Positions 9,801 through 20,294 of a DNA stretch of 64,000 nucleotides are shown here, in pieces (within the stretch, counting starts at the first letter, position 1; each line of letters starts with the position of its first letter). This DNA comes from Shewanella nanhaiensis (GTDB lineage Bacteria; Pseudomonadota; Gammaproteobacteria; Enterobacterales; Shewanellaceae), in NCBI RefSeq assembly GCF_019457885.1, contig NZ_JAHZST010000002.1:372001-436000 (forward strand), written 5' to 3'. A model generated the notes under the pieces. That model saw nothing but the letters and a program-made list of their open reading frames with translations, did no database searches and was not told where the DNA came from. A program made the position numbers and the translations under genes.

Positions 9801-10946
9801 AGGCTCCAATGATTGCCAAGTATTTAACAGGGCTAAATCGACGCCAGGAAACAGAGGTAATAGGGGCAACAAAGTGCTCGCATCCAGACGATTCAAAGAG
9901 GCGGTAAATGCTTCGCCACGTTTTTGCGCCGAAAAGTCCAGTTCCGGCCACAGCTGTTTACCTGTTTCAAAAGTAAGTTGTTGACTAGTGAATCTCCAAC
10001 CTTGATCGCTAGGGTGCCAGAGCATTCGCCCCCCTTTGATCTCAAAATGCTGCAGCTGCCCATTGAGATCCCACTCAAGCCAGCTAGGCTCAAACTCAAC
10101 TTGAGCGGATTTTACTCCACGCTGGGCAATATCAAACCAAGCCTCAAGATTAACCACTCCCTCAAGTGCTAGCTTACTTGAGCTATCGTAAGGGTTAGTT
10201 TGTCTTGAAGCCCACTCGCCAAGATCCAAAGAGCGCGCGGCCAGATAGATCTGCCCTTTTAAACTCTCAGGCTCATAACCATTGCCTCTAATATCCAGTT
10301 GTAAACTCAGCAGTTCAACCTCTGAAGCCGCTTTATCTAAGTAGAGTTTGCCTTTGCCTTGGTGTCTAAGACCTTCATTTTTCCAACTAAGATCTTTGAT
10401 ATAGATGGGTCTATAGTCGTGGCGATGACTTAATAGCTGCAAGCTAGCATCACGTATCGAGAAGTGCTCTAACTGCTCCAAGAGCAAGCGGTAAAGCCAG
10501 TCGGTATCAACCGCTTTTGAGGCTGGACTCTGAGTGCTAGATGGGGATGGTTTGTTCAACTCGTCAATATCAAGTGCAACCTGAACCCCCTCAAATATCA
10601 CGGTCTCGATCTGAGGGCTTGTGGTGATCACACTCTCCCAAAAATCGAGTTTTACATGAACATCATCGACAATCAGGGTGAAAGGAAGTTTGTCTTGGGC
10701 CGGAAGCACCAATTTTTTAACGGTCAGAGCTGGGCCAAATGCTTGCCATTCAGCGGTGAGTTCACCCACATCGACCTGAACTTGATACTCAGATTCTATA
10801 TAGTTAGTAAGCTCCGCCCTCACCTGATCAAGTTTAGGCAACAGTCCTCTAAAGAGGCTAACAACTAGAGCAAACAGCACCAGTATGATGGCTAAGACTT
10901 GCCAACAAACTCGACTGAATTTACGGGGGCAGAATTTGGGCGACAC
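6768..10946 (-). CDS. yhdP: YhdP family AsmA-like lipid transport/envelope protein
   Basis: 1392 residues, starting at GTG (10946) that shares its G with the rng stop (TAGTG). There is one N-terminal membrane anchor (about 15-35), then a very long periplasmic region of repeated beta-strand blocks typical of AsmA/VPS13-like bridge proteins, with the DUF3971/AsmA C-terminal region near 1000-1260. YhdP is one of the AsmA-like proteins proposed to carry phospholipid to the outer membrane. The last 130 or so residues are a low-complexity, Pro/Glu/Ser-rich tail that ends inside the nit gene. rng-yhdP adjacency is conserved in gammaproteobacteria. Several plus-strand ORFs inside it are shadows. Confidence 0.92.
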   Translation of the reverse strand: MSPKFCPRKFSRVCWQVLAIILVLFALVVSLFRGLLPKLDQVRAELTNYIESEYQVQVDVGELTAEWQAFGPALTVKKLVLPAQDKLPFTLIVDDVHVKLDFWESVITTSPQIETVIFEGVQVALDIDELNKPSPSSTQSPASKAVDTDWLYRLLLEQLEHFSIRDASLQLLSHRHDYRPIYIKDLSWKNEGLRHQGKGKLYLDKAASEVELLSLQLDIRGNGYEPESLKGQIYLAARSLDLGEWASRQTNPYDSSSKLALEGVVNLEAWFDIAQRGVKSAQVEFEPSWLEWDLNGQLQHFEIKGGRMLWHPSDQGWRFTSQQLTFETGKQLWPELDFSAQKRGEAFTASLNRLDASTLLPLLPLFPGVDLALLNTWQSLEPKGYINNIAFSLDAEREPKLALDVEQLSWQQQDQIPGSSPLNIQLGWQQDALYLSLPKQKYLLDFGSAFAIPLAFDGEPFDVKYDIGSQALIIPQLELNNPDISVDASVRLGLEDVAHLALLADVKLHDVSKASNYFPLHGMSEDLVEYLDTGLVAGNTQDAKVLWHGPLSNYPYFDHSGVFQADFTIQDAEFEFQPDWPSVTELNLSALFENARMDLLINKGNLLDVVVDGASVVIPELGERSLLQVKADLATQGQAATQVLNRSSLADSVGSTLDVVQIKGEVTAELDLSIPLYDGESEQIRGLVNFDHTPVYITEPGVALDEVTGQVSFLNDVVKGEGIEAKLFQQPVSLSFDTESLGNNYGLNLDLSGTWKLADLPDYLDNPLKEFYSGELEWDGGMTLIFDPSGYRIQAQVNSELLGVGLDLPAPFAKGKDESRKLTAELIGDNKQSSLGIKLGKEMEFWGGFDQLSGNQLAHFDLLLGRLFRPGDQLKKSQGHLQLSIDETQLTPWLPIIHQFTDTEQLEVSDNLEAEDIGERVNFFPPLVSIDGEIKQLDLMGQALTNLTLDAQPIEHVWRFKAESDEFDGRVDFYPDWSTQGLKIVASKFHMAPVIKEPENAHFKSDTVLKNLPPLAVDVDEFSFYGKPLGHLVLQGTPQGNNYQIQTLSLTTPEVTLSGSGAWNNSADENLTEFNVKLNATRFDDLSAILGTDPGLKNAPVDIDAKISWQGAPYAFALDSLNGQVNFELGKGHLTEVSDKGARIFSLFSLDSLLRKLSLDFSDVFGKGLYFNSFTGTLNIDNGVIKTRDTEMDAVAGNMKVRGYTDLTTESLNYDIRFVPQLASSVPTVVLLTTGGWTFGLGAFALTKVLEPVIEVITELRFRLTGTMSEPKIEELERKSKEIEIPESALPKAESSPETQTESSLETPKASDLTEPEQIERENPQKRVDTSESQSQDKVEPSSGVELFEPNVQEIPTFKEVPKKEVKDADQPITMSKQPRCIGESGIYRVAA

Positions 10947-12448
10947 TACATTATCACCACATCAAACTTATTCTGGGCATACATAACCTCGTTTTGGAAA
11001 CGAACTCTTTTCCCTATGTAGACTCCCAACTCAGCAACAAGATGGCTCTCTTCACCAGTTAAGCTATTAAACACAGTAGGTGAACAGTAAACAAGAAACT
11101 CATCGGCATCGTAACTGCGATCTAACCTGATGATCTCTCTAAAGATCTCATATGAGACGGTTTCAACGGTTTTTAGGCTACCTGTTCCTAAACAAACTGG
11201 GCACTCACCGCATAACACATGCTCTAGGCTCTCTCTGGTACGCTTACGTGTCATCTCCACTAAGCCCAAACCTGAAAAACCACTGATATTGGTTTTAACC
11301 GTGTCATGGGAAAGGGCAAGCTCTAGGCTAGCAAGCACACGCTTTTGATGTTCAGACTTCAACATATCGATAAAGTCGATAATGATAATCCCACCTAAGT
11401 TACGTAGCCTTAGCTGACGCGCGATAGCATGGGTTGCCTCCATATTGGTGTTAAATATCGTCTCTTCTAAATTACGGTGACCCACAAAAGCACCGGTATT
11501 GATATCGACCGTGGTCATCGCCTCGGTCTGATCTATGATGAGGTAACCACCAGATTTAAGCTCAACTTTACGCCCTAATGCACGCTGAACCTCATTCTCA
11601 ACATCATAAAGATCGAAAATAGGGACTGGACCATTATAGTGTTCAATCTTCTCAGCGATCTCAGGCATAAACTCATCGGCAAACGCCTGTAGCTCCTCAT
11701 AGGTTTGGCTAGAGTCGACCTGAATTTGATCTAGCTCAGTCCCGACAAAGTCACGCACTATTCGTACTGGCAGTGCCAAATCTTGATAAAGCAGAGACAC
11801 ACCTCTGCGCTTACGTCGCTCGCTAACCTTAGACCAGACTCGACGTAAAAAAGCTGCATCCTGAACCAGCTCCTTCTCGCCAGCACTCTCAGCAGCAGTA
11901 CGGATAATAAAGCCGCCATCTTCATCGACAAAAGGCTCAGTTAACTTCTTTAGACGTGAACGGATATCTTCAGATTCAATGCGTTGAGACACGCCTACAT
12001 GGCTAGAGCCAGGCATAAAGACAAGGTAGCGAGAGGGAAGAGTAATATCTGTGGTTAAACGTGCTCCTTTAGTCCCGAGTGGATCTTTCACCACCTGAAC
12101 CATGATGTCCTGACCTTGACGAACGAGCTCACCAATAGCACGAACAACAAAGTTACCTTTCTCACCTTCGGCAACACACTCGGTGTGGGGCACAATGTCG
12201 GATGCATGTAAAAATGCCGCTTTATCTAATCCGATATCGACAAATGCAGCCTGCATACCTGGTAGAACACGACTGACCTTACCTTTATAGATATTGCCAA
12301 CTAAGCCGCGTTTCATACGCCTTTCAATATGAACTTCTTGCAGAACACCATGTTCAACTAAAGCCACTCTGGCTTCTGTTGGCGTCACATTGATCAATAA
12401 TTCAGAACCAATCTTTCGCTGTACTCTGTTTTTGACTATGCGACTCAT
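10946..12448 (-). CDS. rng: Ribonuclease G
   Basis: 500 residues, close to E. coli RNase G (489). An S1-like RNA-binding domain occupies about 35-125 (GNIYKGKVSRVLPGMQAAFV). The catalytic RNase E/G core includes DQTEAMTTVDINTGAFVG and IIIIDFIDM, with the metal-binding aspartates. The Zn-link CxxCxxC is at CGECPVCLGTGS. It is an endoribonuclease that matures the 5' end of 16S rRNA and degrades some mRNAs. No RNase E-type C-terminal scaffold is present, which separates it from Rne. It sits between maf and yhdP, as in E. coli. Confidence 0.96.
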   Translation of the reverse strand: MSRIVKNRVQRKIGSELLINVTPTEARVALVEHGVLQEVHIERRMKRGLVGNIYKGKVSRVLPGMQAAFVDIGLDKAAFLHASDIVPHTECVAEGEKGNFVVRAIGELVRQGQDIMVQVVKDPLGTKGARLTTDITLPSRYLVFMPGSSHVGVSQRIESEDIRSRLKKLTEPFVDEDGGFIIRTAAESAGEKELVQDAAFLRRVWSKVSERRKRRGVSLLYQDLALPVRIVRDFVGTELDQIQVDSSQTYEELQAFADEFMPEIAEKIEHYNGPVPIFDLYDVENEVQRALGRKVELKSGGYLIIDQTEAMTTVDINTGAFVGHRNLEETIFNTNMEATHAIARQLRLRNLGGIIIIDFIDMLKSEHQKRVLASLELALSHDTVKTNISGFSGLGLVEMTRKRTRESLEHVLCGECPVCLGTGSLKTVETVSYEIFREIIRLDRSYDADEFLVYCSPTVFNSLTGEESHLVAELGVYIGKRVRFQNEVMYAQNKFDVVIM

Positions 12449-12539
12449 AATTATCTACTCGTTATTATTTTTGTAGCCACTAAACAAATTTCAGATCCGA
12501 AGCCGACAACCCTCGCCTGATAAACCAAGCTCAACTTCA

Positions 12540-13157
12540 CTATAAAACGTTCATTTCCCGCAACAACTCTCGGGTTTCAACCATAGGCAAGCCAACCACA
12601 GCTGAGTAGCTGCCCTCAATCCGTTCGACAAAGCTGCCACCTAGGGCCTGTATTCCATATGAACCCGCTTTATCCATAGGCTCACCCGTTGCTATATACG
12701 CTAAAATATCAGCCTCAGAGAGTTCGCAGAACTGCACTTGAGTCTCAACAAGACGTGTCAGTATTTTTTCACCATCGGTAATGGCCACAGCGGTCATCAC
12801 CCAATGCATATGACCGGACAGTTCAGACAATGTCTTCAGGGCATCGGTTTCATCCACAGGCTTACCTAATATTTTATCACCTAACACCACAATCGTGTCG
12901 GATCCCAAAACTAAGACTGTCGATAACTCACTCTCTACACTAGCACTGGCATTAAACAGTACCAAACCCGCTTGAGCTTTCTCAACCGCGAGACGAACGA
13001 CAAAGTCTTTAGGTGACTCACCGAATTGATGATTCTCATCGATATCCGCAGCTAATGCTGTAAAGTTAAAGTCTGCCCGAGAGAAGCCCAACTGAGCCAG
13101 TAACTCTTTACGACGTGGGGAGGATGAAGCCAGTATCAATTGAGTGGAATTAGCCAT
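12540..13157 (-). CDS. maf: Maf nucleoside triphosphate pyrophosphatase (YhdE type)
   Basis: 205 residues. The N-terminal Maf signature [17 protein letters not shown] is present, followed by [10 protein letters not shown] (catalytic Asp region) and the C-terminal [19 protein letters not shown] block. Maf proteins hydrolyse non-canonical or pyrimidine NTPs (dTTP/UTP for the YhdE subgroup) and in some bacteria affect septation. It starts 1 bp after the mreD stop and sits between mreD and rng, as in the E. coli mreBCD-yhdE-rng cluster, which supports the YhdE subgroup. Confidence 0.93.
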   Translation of the reverse strand: MANSTQLILASSSPRRKELLAQLGFSRADFNFTALAADIDENHQFGESPKDFVVRLAVEKAQAGLVLFNASASVESELSTVLVLGSDTIVVLGDKILGKPVDETDALKTLSELSGHMHWVMTAVAITDGEKILTRLVETQVQFCELSEADILAYIATGEPMDKAGSYGIQALGGSFVERIEGSYSAVVGLPMVETRELLREMNVL

Positions 13158-13158
13158 G

Positions 13159-13647
13159 CTACCTCACCTTATATAAGCGCCGAACTCGACGTAAAATCCA
13201 AAAAACCCAGGGCCAGATAATCAAGCTAGAGATAGCAGGAAGAAATAAGCTGACATCAAAGGTTACTGTCCCCACCACAAACTGCACCCAAAATATCACT
13301 AGATGATGCAAACAGATTAAGCTCGCCACCATGAGCGCCTGTTGCCACATGGGGAAATTACGTAGTCGCTGAAAATGTAAAACGACGACATAGATAACCA
13401 GAGACATAGAGAGTGCGCGGATCCCTAAGTGGGCACCCAGCATGATGTCCAGCATCACCCCCAGTATCCATGCGGATAAAATATTGTATCGATGCGGCAG
13501 GGCCATCGCCCAGTAGATCATCACAAGCAGCAGCCAATCTGGACGCCAAGCTTCAACCAGATCGGGGAGTGGCATAATTTGAAATAACATGGCCACTAAA
13601 AAACTCAACCATACGACCCAACGGCCATTGGCAATATGCATACTCAT
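13159..13647 (-). CDS. mreD: Rod shape-determining membrane protein MreD
   Basis: 162 residues, the normal MreD length, with five or so membrane helices and few charged residues apart from the Arg-rich C-terminus. It contains the family stretch [19 protein letters not shown]. It is an inner-membrane part of the Rod complex, with MreC, RodA and PBP2. It overlaps mreC by 4 bp (ATGA). Confidence 0.94.
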   Translation of the reverse strand: MSMHIANGRWVVWLSFLVAMLFQIMPLPDLVEAWRPDWLLLVMIYWAMALPHRYNILSAWILGVMLDIMLGAHLGIRALSMSLVIYVVVLHFQRLRNFPMWQQALMVASLICLHHLVIFWVQFVVGTVTFDVSLFLPAISSLIIWPWVFWILRRVRRLYKVR

Positions 13648-14540
13648 TCGCCCACCTCAGCTTTTTCTGCTGCCTTTTTTGCCGCAGATAAGATCATCGC
13701 CGTTTCATCTTCTAACGCCTCAGATGCGGGCTCATCTGGCCATATCAACAGAAGATAGCGAATACGATCCAACGCAGCTAGCGGCTGAGCGATCACATTT
13801 GCGTAATTCTGACCGTCATCTTTCACTAAGCTCATTACACGGGCTACTGGGTAACCTTCTGGGAATCGATTTCCAAGGCCTGAGGAGACAAGCAGATCGC
13901 CAACACGAATATCTGTGCTTTTAGAGACATACTTGAGCTCAAGCTCATCGAGTACACCTGTTCCATTAGCCACAACCCTGACATCGTTACGTGTCACTCT
14001 GACAGGAATAGCATGGGTCACATCGGATATCAGTAGTACGCGACTACTGAGTTCACTCACCTGCACAACCTGCCCAACAACCCCCTGAGCATCAACTACA
14101 GGTTGACCGACAAAAACACCACTTCTTGCACCATGGTTTAGCACCACATATTGATGGAAAGGATCGCTAGCAACCTCCATCACCTCAGCAACAATCTTCT
14201 TAGCATCCATATGCACTGGAGAGCCAAGTAAAGACCGCAGACGATCATTCTCCTGCCTTAGGTGTTCAAATCTTTGTAATCTTTCACTCATCAATAGTTG
14301 CTGTCTAAGCAGCTCTTTATTTTGCTGAGCAAGCATATTGCGGGTCGCTAAGCTCTCTGCTGACCAATCTAAGAGTGCACCGGGAACGTTAGCAATGTAT
14401 TGCAGGGGACTTAATACAGATGAGACAGATTTACGCACAGGATCGAGACGATTGTTCGCCACAATAAGGATCACCGACAAAATAATTGCCAGTGTCAGCC
14501 TGAATTGGTTTGAAATACCACGAGCAAAAATGGGTTTCAT
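13644..14540 (-). CDS. mreC: Rod shape-determining protein MreC
   Basis: 298 residues. It has a short cytoplasmic N-terminus, one membrane segment (about 13-30), a coiled coil (about 65-105, QQNKELLRQQLLMSERLQR), then the two six-stranded beta-barrel domains typical of MreC (GARSGVFVGQPVVDAQGVVG, then SGLGNRFPEGYPVA). It links cytoplasmic MreB filaments to PBP2 in the periplasm. The C-terminal Ala/Glu-rich tail of about 25 residues looks disordered. It lies 91 bp downstream of mreB across a hairpin terminator, so expression needs readthrough or its own promoter. Confidence 0.95.
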   Translation of the reverse strand: MKPIFARGISNQFRLTLAIILSVILIVANNRLDPVRKSVSSVLSPLQYIANVPGALLDWSAESLATRNMLAQQNKELLRQQLLMSERLQRFEHLRQENDRLRSLLGSPVHMDAKKIVAEVMEVASDPFHQYVVLNHGARSGVFVGQPVVDAQGVVGQVVQVSELSSRVLLISDVTHAIPVRVTRNDVRVVANGTGVLDELELKYVSKSTDIRVGDLLVSSGLGNRFPEGYPVARVMSLVKDDGQNYANVIAQPLAALDRIRYLLLIWPDEPASEALEDETAMILSAAKKAAEKAEVGE

Positions 14541-14596
14541 AAAAAACTATAAGTAATGGAAAAGCCAGCTTGGGATGTCTTACAACATGATAATTA

Positions 14597-14622
14597 AAAA
14601 AGGCGGTGAAGTACCGCCTTTT
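14597..14622 (-). terminator. Intrinsic terminator/attenuator after mreB
   Basis: A 10-bp perfect stem AAAAGGCGGT/ACCGCCTTTT with a 5-nt loop. On the minus strand it is followed by a T-run. It lies 10 bp beyond the mreB stop and ahead of mreC, which would make mreB mRNA more abundant than mreCD mRNA. Confidence 0.85.
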
Positions 14623-14631
14623 CTACATCGA

Positions 14632-15768
<1,137 letters not shown>

Positions 15769-15808
15769 TTAACATTTGCTAATGAAGCAATTTATTTCTG
15801 TTTATCAT

Positions 15809-15838
15809 GAAAATGACCACTAAAAAGTGGCCATTTTC
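15809..15838 (-). terminator. Terminator at the 3' end of the msh locus
   Basis: GAAAATGACCACT..AGTGGCCATTTTC forms a 13-bp stem with a 4-nt loop. On the minus strand the one imperfect pair becomes a G-U wobble, whereas on the plus strand it is an A-C mismatch. This favours termination of minus-strand transcripts leaving mshQ (stop at 15924). Confidence 0.7.
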
Positions 15839-15923
15839 GATGTTTTATCTCTCTATAACTTGTTTACAGGTAAAACGCTGAGCTAAATAGTATTTAGCCT
15901 TACCTCAGTAATTCACCTTCTCA

Positions 15924-18900
15924 CTAGTTAACCTCACGCCAATAGATCACTTTATCGTGTCCACGATAGGTGCCAAAGAAAGCGCTCGCTCTTGGATCAT
16001 AAAGCCCATTGGGATTATTTCCATCATAGTTCCAATACCACTTTAACCAAGGTTCAACATGCTGCTTAAGAGGTACCTCACCCGAAGCATTCGGTACAGA
16101 GAAGTAGAGTTGATCAACACCAGATCCAACCACACCTAACTGCTGAGTTAAACCAATGTCGCTATAGGCATTAATCGTTGGGAACCCTGACGGTAACGTC
16201 ATATTTAACCCCGTCGTCGCTGTCTCTGAGGTGTCTAAAGAGGTCAATGTATTATAAACAGAGCAGGAGTCATCGGTATTGATAGTCCATGTTGGCACAC
16301 CGGCAGTCACTGCGCTGACATACTCAGTTCTCAATGGTAAGCGCAAGCTTTCAGATTCTGGCCCATAGCCATTCTCAAGTACCATGCGGCCATAACGCAG
16401 ATCTTGGGTCGATATCTTTTTCGCATCACACCCAGCTCCGCTACAGCCTCCAGCACTCGCCGCATTCATATCTGGGTCTTTAATAAAGGAGTAATGAGTT
16501 GTCCCCTCTCCATCATCCATTCTTACACCTATATCGAGCAGTTTATATGGACCATCGGGCAGATTACCAAGGCGGCTAAACTGAATATTATCGTTAACAA
16601 CAGCTATACCTCTGCTATTTCCCCCTGTATTTGAGGTCGGCCAACTCAGAGCTGATAGTCCTGATAAGCGCGCCCCTAAATCGATACCATTAAGATTGTT
16701 TTCAGCGACTAATCCAGCCGTACCTTTTGCAAAGCCACCAAAGTAGTTCTTTGTTATCGCATTCGCTAAATTTTTAGCACTTAGGGTCATCATCAAAGAG
16801 AATGGCTGCTCCATATAACTAAAGCTATTGCTGCAAGCTGGCACAATGCTTTCACCTGACAGCTCAAAATAGGCGGGAACAAAACGGCCAATAGGTTTAC
16901 TCGTTCCTGGTTCAATCGACCTGTCGAGGCCAAAATATGACGAAGAAGGGTTAGCGGTAATACTGAATACCCCCACCTCTGATACTGCCCGAGTCAGGGA
17001 GTTTGTCCCATCGCTAGAGGTAGTATGATTATAATCAGCGATATCAGCGGCATTAGAGCCTCCGCTGGGAGCAACAAGGTTAAATTTCAGCTCGATATCT
17101 TGATGGGCATAGTTAGGAGTAGATAAGTTGTCACACAAATCCTCATCACTATCACTCTCCCAAGCCATCGCCTTCACGGTAAATGGAAAACTCTCTCCCG
17201 CCTTCTTATAAACATTACAACTCGCATAGTTATCTGTACAAATAGCTGCAGTCTCAGGCAGCACGCATAAACCTTTAGGGTAACGAACAAAAGTATCCGC
17301 TCCATCCATGATCAGCCCAGCCTCATCACCGGAACCTGTATAACGCGCATTGAGTGTCATCTGCCCAGCATCGGCATAATTGACATCTATGGTCGCTTGT
17401 CCCTGAGCATTAAAGGTTAGATTAAGCGGCACAGCGCCGGCCAAGTTCAATCCAGCCTCAATTTCGGTTGTGCCAGACTTCACTTTCACTTTCTTAGTGC
17501 CTGAGTTTGGACTTGTGTAACTGCTCCAAAAAGCAACAGATTTTTGTTCATTGGCAAAGCCTGCAATACACTGCTTAGTGACCTCATCTTTCTTAACTGC
17601 ATTGACAAGAATATTTTGCGAGGGCTTATTGGAGAACTCATCTGGAATACCGTTATTTGGCGATGCCGTTAGATCCCCAAATACAAAACCACTATCGGCA
17701 TAAGTTAAGGTACAGTTTTGGGTTGTAGGGGTTGATGTGCCAATACGACAAAGAGTTTGGCTAAAGGGTTTTGCACCTGGAGTCGAGCCAGTCACATCCA
17801 TGGTCACACTGCCAAGGGTTGTCCGGCTCAATTGGATCTGCGCCGTACCACCGCTGAACGTCACTTGATTACCCACAACGCCGGTGCCGCTCCATCCCCC
17901 TCCTCCAGTGACACTGGCAGGACTCAGTGTCGCCGTCACTTGATCGGGTACAGTTTGGCTACAATCAGCATTAGCGCACGCTTTAATGGTGATATTTTCT
18001 GGGCTACAAGTTAATCCGCTCCCTGAATGAGTAAACTCAAAGTGATCAATTACCACGCCAACGGGTCTAGATTCTAATGCACACACCTCAACATTATCTA
18101 TCTCATGTATGTTATTTGAGCCACCAGTAGAACCTGTTAGTGAGAGAATAAAATCCTGCGGGACTGCAGCTTGCCCCGTTTGGCTTGCGGCATCAAAAGG
18201 AGGAACGATAGAGACAAACCCGCCACTCGTTCGACGTTGAACCTCTACAATCGACTGGCCTGCAACTCTTGAATCGACAGTAATACGATACCTATGGGTA
18301 GGGCTGCCATTGTTATTATCGACTTTAGGGTTTAAACAATCTCCATTGGTATTGGTGGTACCGTTATTACACGCTCCCTTTAGGTAACGATAACCTGAGG
18401 TTCCTGAGCCTGAGCCACGTACAGCCACACTTTGGCGCCTCTGACCTATATTACTGCTCCCCCCCTCTCCAGAAAAGTTACCATACTCATCGATACCCAC
18501 ACCCAGCCAACCACCTGCAAAACCGTTAATACCTGGCTTAAAACCGTAACCTAAAGGTCCACCGAATGAGCCCGGCTGCGGGGTAATACTTGCATCCGAC
18601 AGCACCACTGCAATACCATCGGCGCCGCTTCCGCCATAGGCAAAGTGATCAAATTCAATGGTGACGAGATTATCTGCGGCAAGGAATAGTCTTTGATAGG
18701 TCGCCGATGTAGACTGATTACTGACGTTTTGTGTCTGTCTTAATCGCCCATTAACAATTGCAGGGGTAAAATTACCGTTACTACGTGCAACCACCCAGTT
18801 ATCGGTTAAACTCCCCTGAGAGAAATCATCGTTGAAGCAGGTTAGTACACGACCTTTCTTCTCCAGTGCAACAAAGCTATAAAACTCATATACATGCCTT

Positions 18901-20294
18901 CTGTCACTATCTCTATAGGTATCTTCATCAGTCACCATACTGACTCTGTCATTGGTCAGTTTGCAACGCCTTAACCAACCACCATCGCCACCACGTCTGG
19001 AGTTTTTTCCAGCGACAAAAGTAGGCGCATTACTAAAACCTGTTAACGTACCCTCATGAGCACATTGATATGATAGATCTCCAGTCCCAAGCGCTGTTCG
19101 ATATTGGCGTCCAAATTGATAGATGATCTCATCACCATCAAAACTAAAGGTTCCCGTTCCCGACTCAATAGCCAGATAACCAACTTTTTCATTTTGTAGT
19201 GAATTGATATATCCAGGTCTACAGCGACTCCCCGAACGTACCTCAGAGGCCTCTAACGCCAGCTGGAAACCTGAACTATAAAACTGTGATGTCGTGGTCA
19301 ACCAACAGTTATTGATTGAGGTTTGCTTCTGATGCAGGAGAACATCGAGATCGGAGTCGAGAGGGATATTAGTATAGGGATTATTGTTTACACCAAACGC
19401 CCTGTTTTGGTTAATGACTTTGGCCACTAACTCTGTGCCATCAGAAAGAGTATGCTCACCAGGGGTAACCGCAATCCAATGCACTTCCGGCATGGTCAGA
19501 GATGCAATATACCGATTGCCAGCACTTACGGGCTCCTCCTGTCTCCAGGTAAATCCAGTACTAGTGACATTAACTGGAACAACGCTAGCAGGGCCATCGC
19601 TACTATCAGGGTTATTCGTGGAGATAGTCGGCATTAAGAAAACTATCGGAGTCACGCCAGTATCAAACGGTTTATCAAAGGTCACACTGCCCGATGATGC
19701 TTTACCAAATTGGAAGTTAAATGAAGATTTATTGTTATTACACATGCCACCAAAGTCTGCATCTTCAATTGCATCTTCATCAAAATCGACACTTCCATTT
19801 CCTCCAATAGTGGTTCCACCACCTGAAGCCAGTGCTCCATCGATACTCGCATTACCAGCTAAATCAACAGCACCTCCAACATAAACAATACCATTGATAT
19901 AGTTCTGTCCAGAGATAGATAACCCCCCTCTGACAAAGATAATGAGATCTTCAGTATCGCCACCTTGGTTGATACTGGCGTTATTCATTGTCAAAGTATC
20001 GAAATAGAGCCGAGTCGTTTTACCATTTGTGCTCAAAAATGATCTGTTTTTAAAGTTACCATTTCTAAAGTCATAATCCCCAGGAGTAAAGCTGGAGCTA
20101 TGGCCTGAGCACCCATTCCTATCACAGGTCAAATTACCTAAACTCGGACCTATATCTGCAGGAGGGGTTAAACCATTTGGCGCTAAATTTTCTGTTGGCG
20201 GATCGGTAAAAATCTCATCACATTGAGGTACTGCCACAGCAATAGCAGGAAATAGCAGCATAAAGAAGATGAATAAACGAGTAACGTTAATCAC
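15924..20294 (-). CDS. mshQ: MshQ: giant MSHA locus surface protein with lectin-like domains
   Basis: About 1456 residues from GTG at 20294, chosen because GGAGG lies 9 nt upstream and it leaves only an 8-bp overlap with mshP; the frame is open to 20342. A signal peptide (INVTRLFIFFMLLFPAIAVA) is followed by a Gly/Asn-rich segment resembling a beta-solenoid (about 95-190). Next come regions resembling an H-type lectin (about 200-450) and a legume/bacterial L-type lectin (about 500-740; DGIAVVLSDA, GGWLGVGIDEYGNFSG). An Ig-like stretch and a long C-terminal DUF6701-type region follow. Many cysteine pairs suggest disulfides. It is last in the msh cluster and probably a secreted or pilus-tip adhesin; the function is inferred from domains and position. 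Confidence 0.88.
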   Translation of the reverse strand: MINVTRLFIFFMLLFPAIAVAVPQCDEIFTDPPTENLAPNGLTPPADIGPSLGNLTCDRNGCSGHSSSFTPGDYDFRNGNFKNRSFLSTNGKTTRLYFDTLTMNNASINQGGDTEDLIIFVRGGLSISGQNYINGIVYVGGAVDLAGNASIDGALASGGGTTIGGNGSVDFDEDAIEDADFGGMCNNNKSSFNFQFGKASSGSVTFDKPFDTGVTPIVFLMPTISTNNPDSSDGPASVVPVNVTSTGFTWRQEEPVSAGNRYIASLTMPEVHWIAVTPGEHTLSDGTELVAKVINQNRAFGVNNNPYTNIPLDSDLDVLLHQKQTSINNCWLTTTSQFYSSGFQLALEASEVRSGSRCRPGYINSLQNEKVGYLAIESGTGTFSFDGDEIIYQFGRQYRTALGTGDLSYQCAHEGTLTGFSNAPTFVAGKNSRRGGDGGWLRRCKLTNDRVSMVTDEDTYRDSDRRHVYEFYSFVALEKKGRVLTCFNDDFSQGSLTDNWVVARSNGNFTPAIVNGRLRQTQNVSNQSTSATYQRLFLAADNLVTIEFDHFAYGGSGADGIAVVLSDASITPQPGSFGGPLGYGFKPGINGFAGGWLGVGIDEYGNFSGEGGSSNIGQRRQSVAVRGSGSGTSGYRYLKGACNNGTTNTNGDCLNPKVDNNNGSPTHRYRITVDSRVAGQSIVEVQRRTSGGFVSIVPPFDAASQTGQAAVPQDFILSLTGSTGGSNNIHEIDNVEVCALESRPVGVVIDHFEFTHSGSGLTCSPENITIKACANADCSQTVPDQVTATLSPASVTGGGGWSGTGVVGNQVTFSGGTAQIQLSRTTLGSVTMDVTGSTPGAKPFSQTLCRIGTSTPTTQNCTLTYADSGFVFGDLTASPNNGIPDEFSNKPSQNILVNAVKKDEVTKQCIAGFANEQKSVAFWSSYTSPNSGTKKVKVKSGTTEIEAGLNLAGAVPLNLTFNAQGQATIDVNYADAGQMTLNARYTGSGDEAGLIMDGADTFVRYPKGLCVLPETAAICTDNYASCNVYKKAGESFPFTVKAMAWESDSDEDLCDNLSTPNYAHQDIELKFNLVAPSGGSNAADIADYNHTTSSDGTNSLTRAVSEVGVFSITANPSSSYFGLDRSIEPGTSKPIGRFVPAYFELSGESIVPACSNSFSYMEQPFSLMMTLSAKNLANAITKNYFGGFAKGTAGLVAENNLNGIDLGARLSGLSALSWPTSNTGGNSRGIAVVNDNIQFSRLGNLPDGPYKLLDIGVRMDDGEGTTHYSFIKDPDMNAASAGGCSGAGCDAKKISTQDLRYGRMVLENGYGPESESLRLPLRTEYVSAVTAGVPTWTINTDDSCSVYNTLTSLDTSETATTGLNMTLPSGFPTINAYSDIGLTQQLGVVGSGVDQLYFSVPNASGEVPLKQHVEPWLKWYWNYDGNNPNGLYDPRASAFFGTYRGHDKVIYWREVN

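Noticed and set aside
13589..13924. 111-codon plus-strand ORF across mreD/mreC
   Set aside because: Antisense to two essential conserved genes; shadow frame.
19384..19884. 166-codon plus-strand ORF inside mshQ
   Set aside because: Antisense to a well-supported secreted protein, no ribosome site, composition mirrors the mshQ codons.
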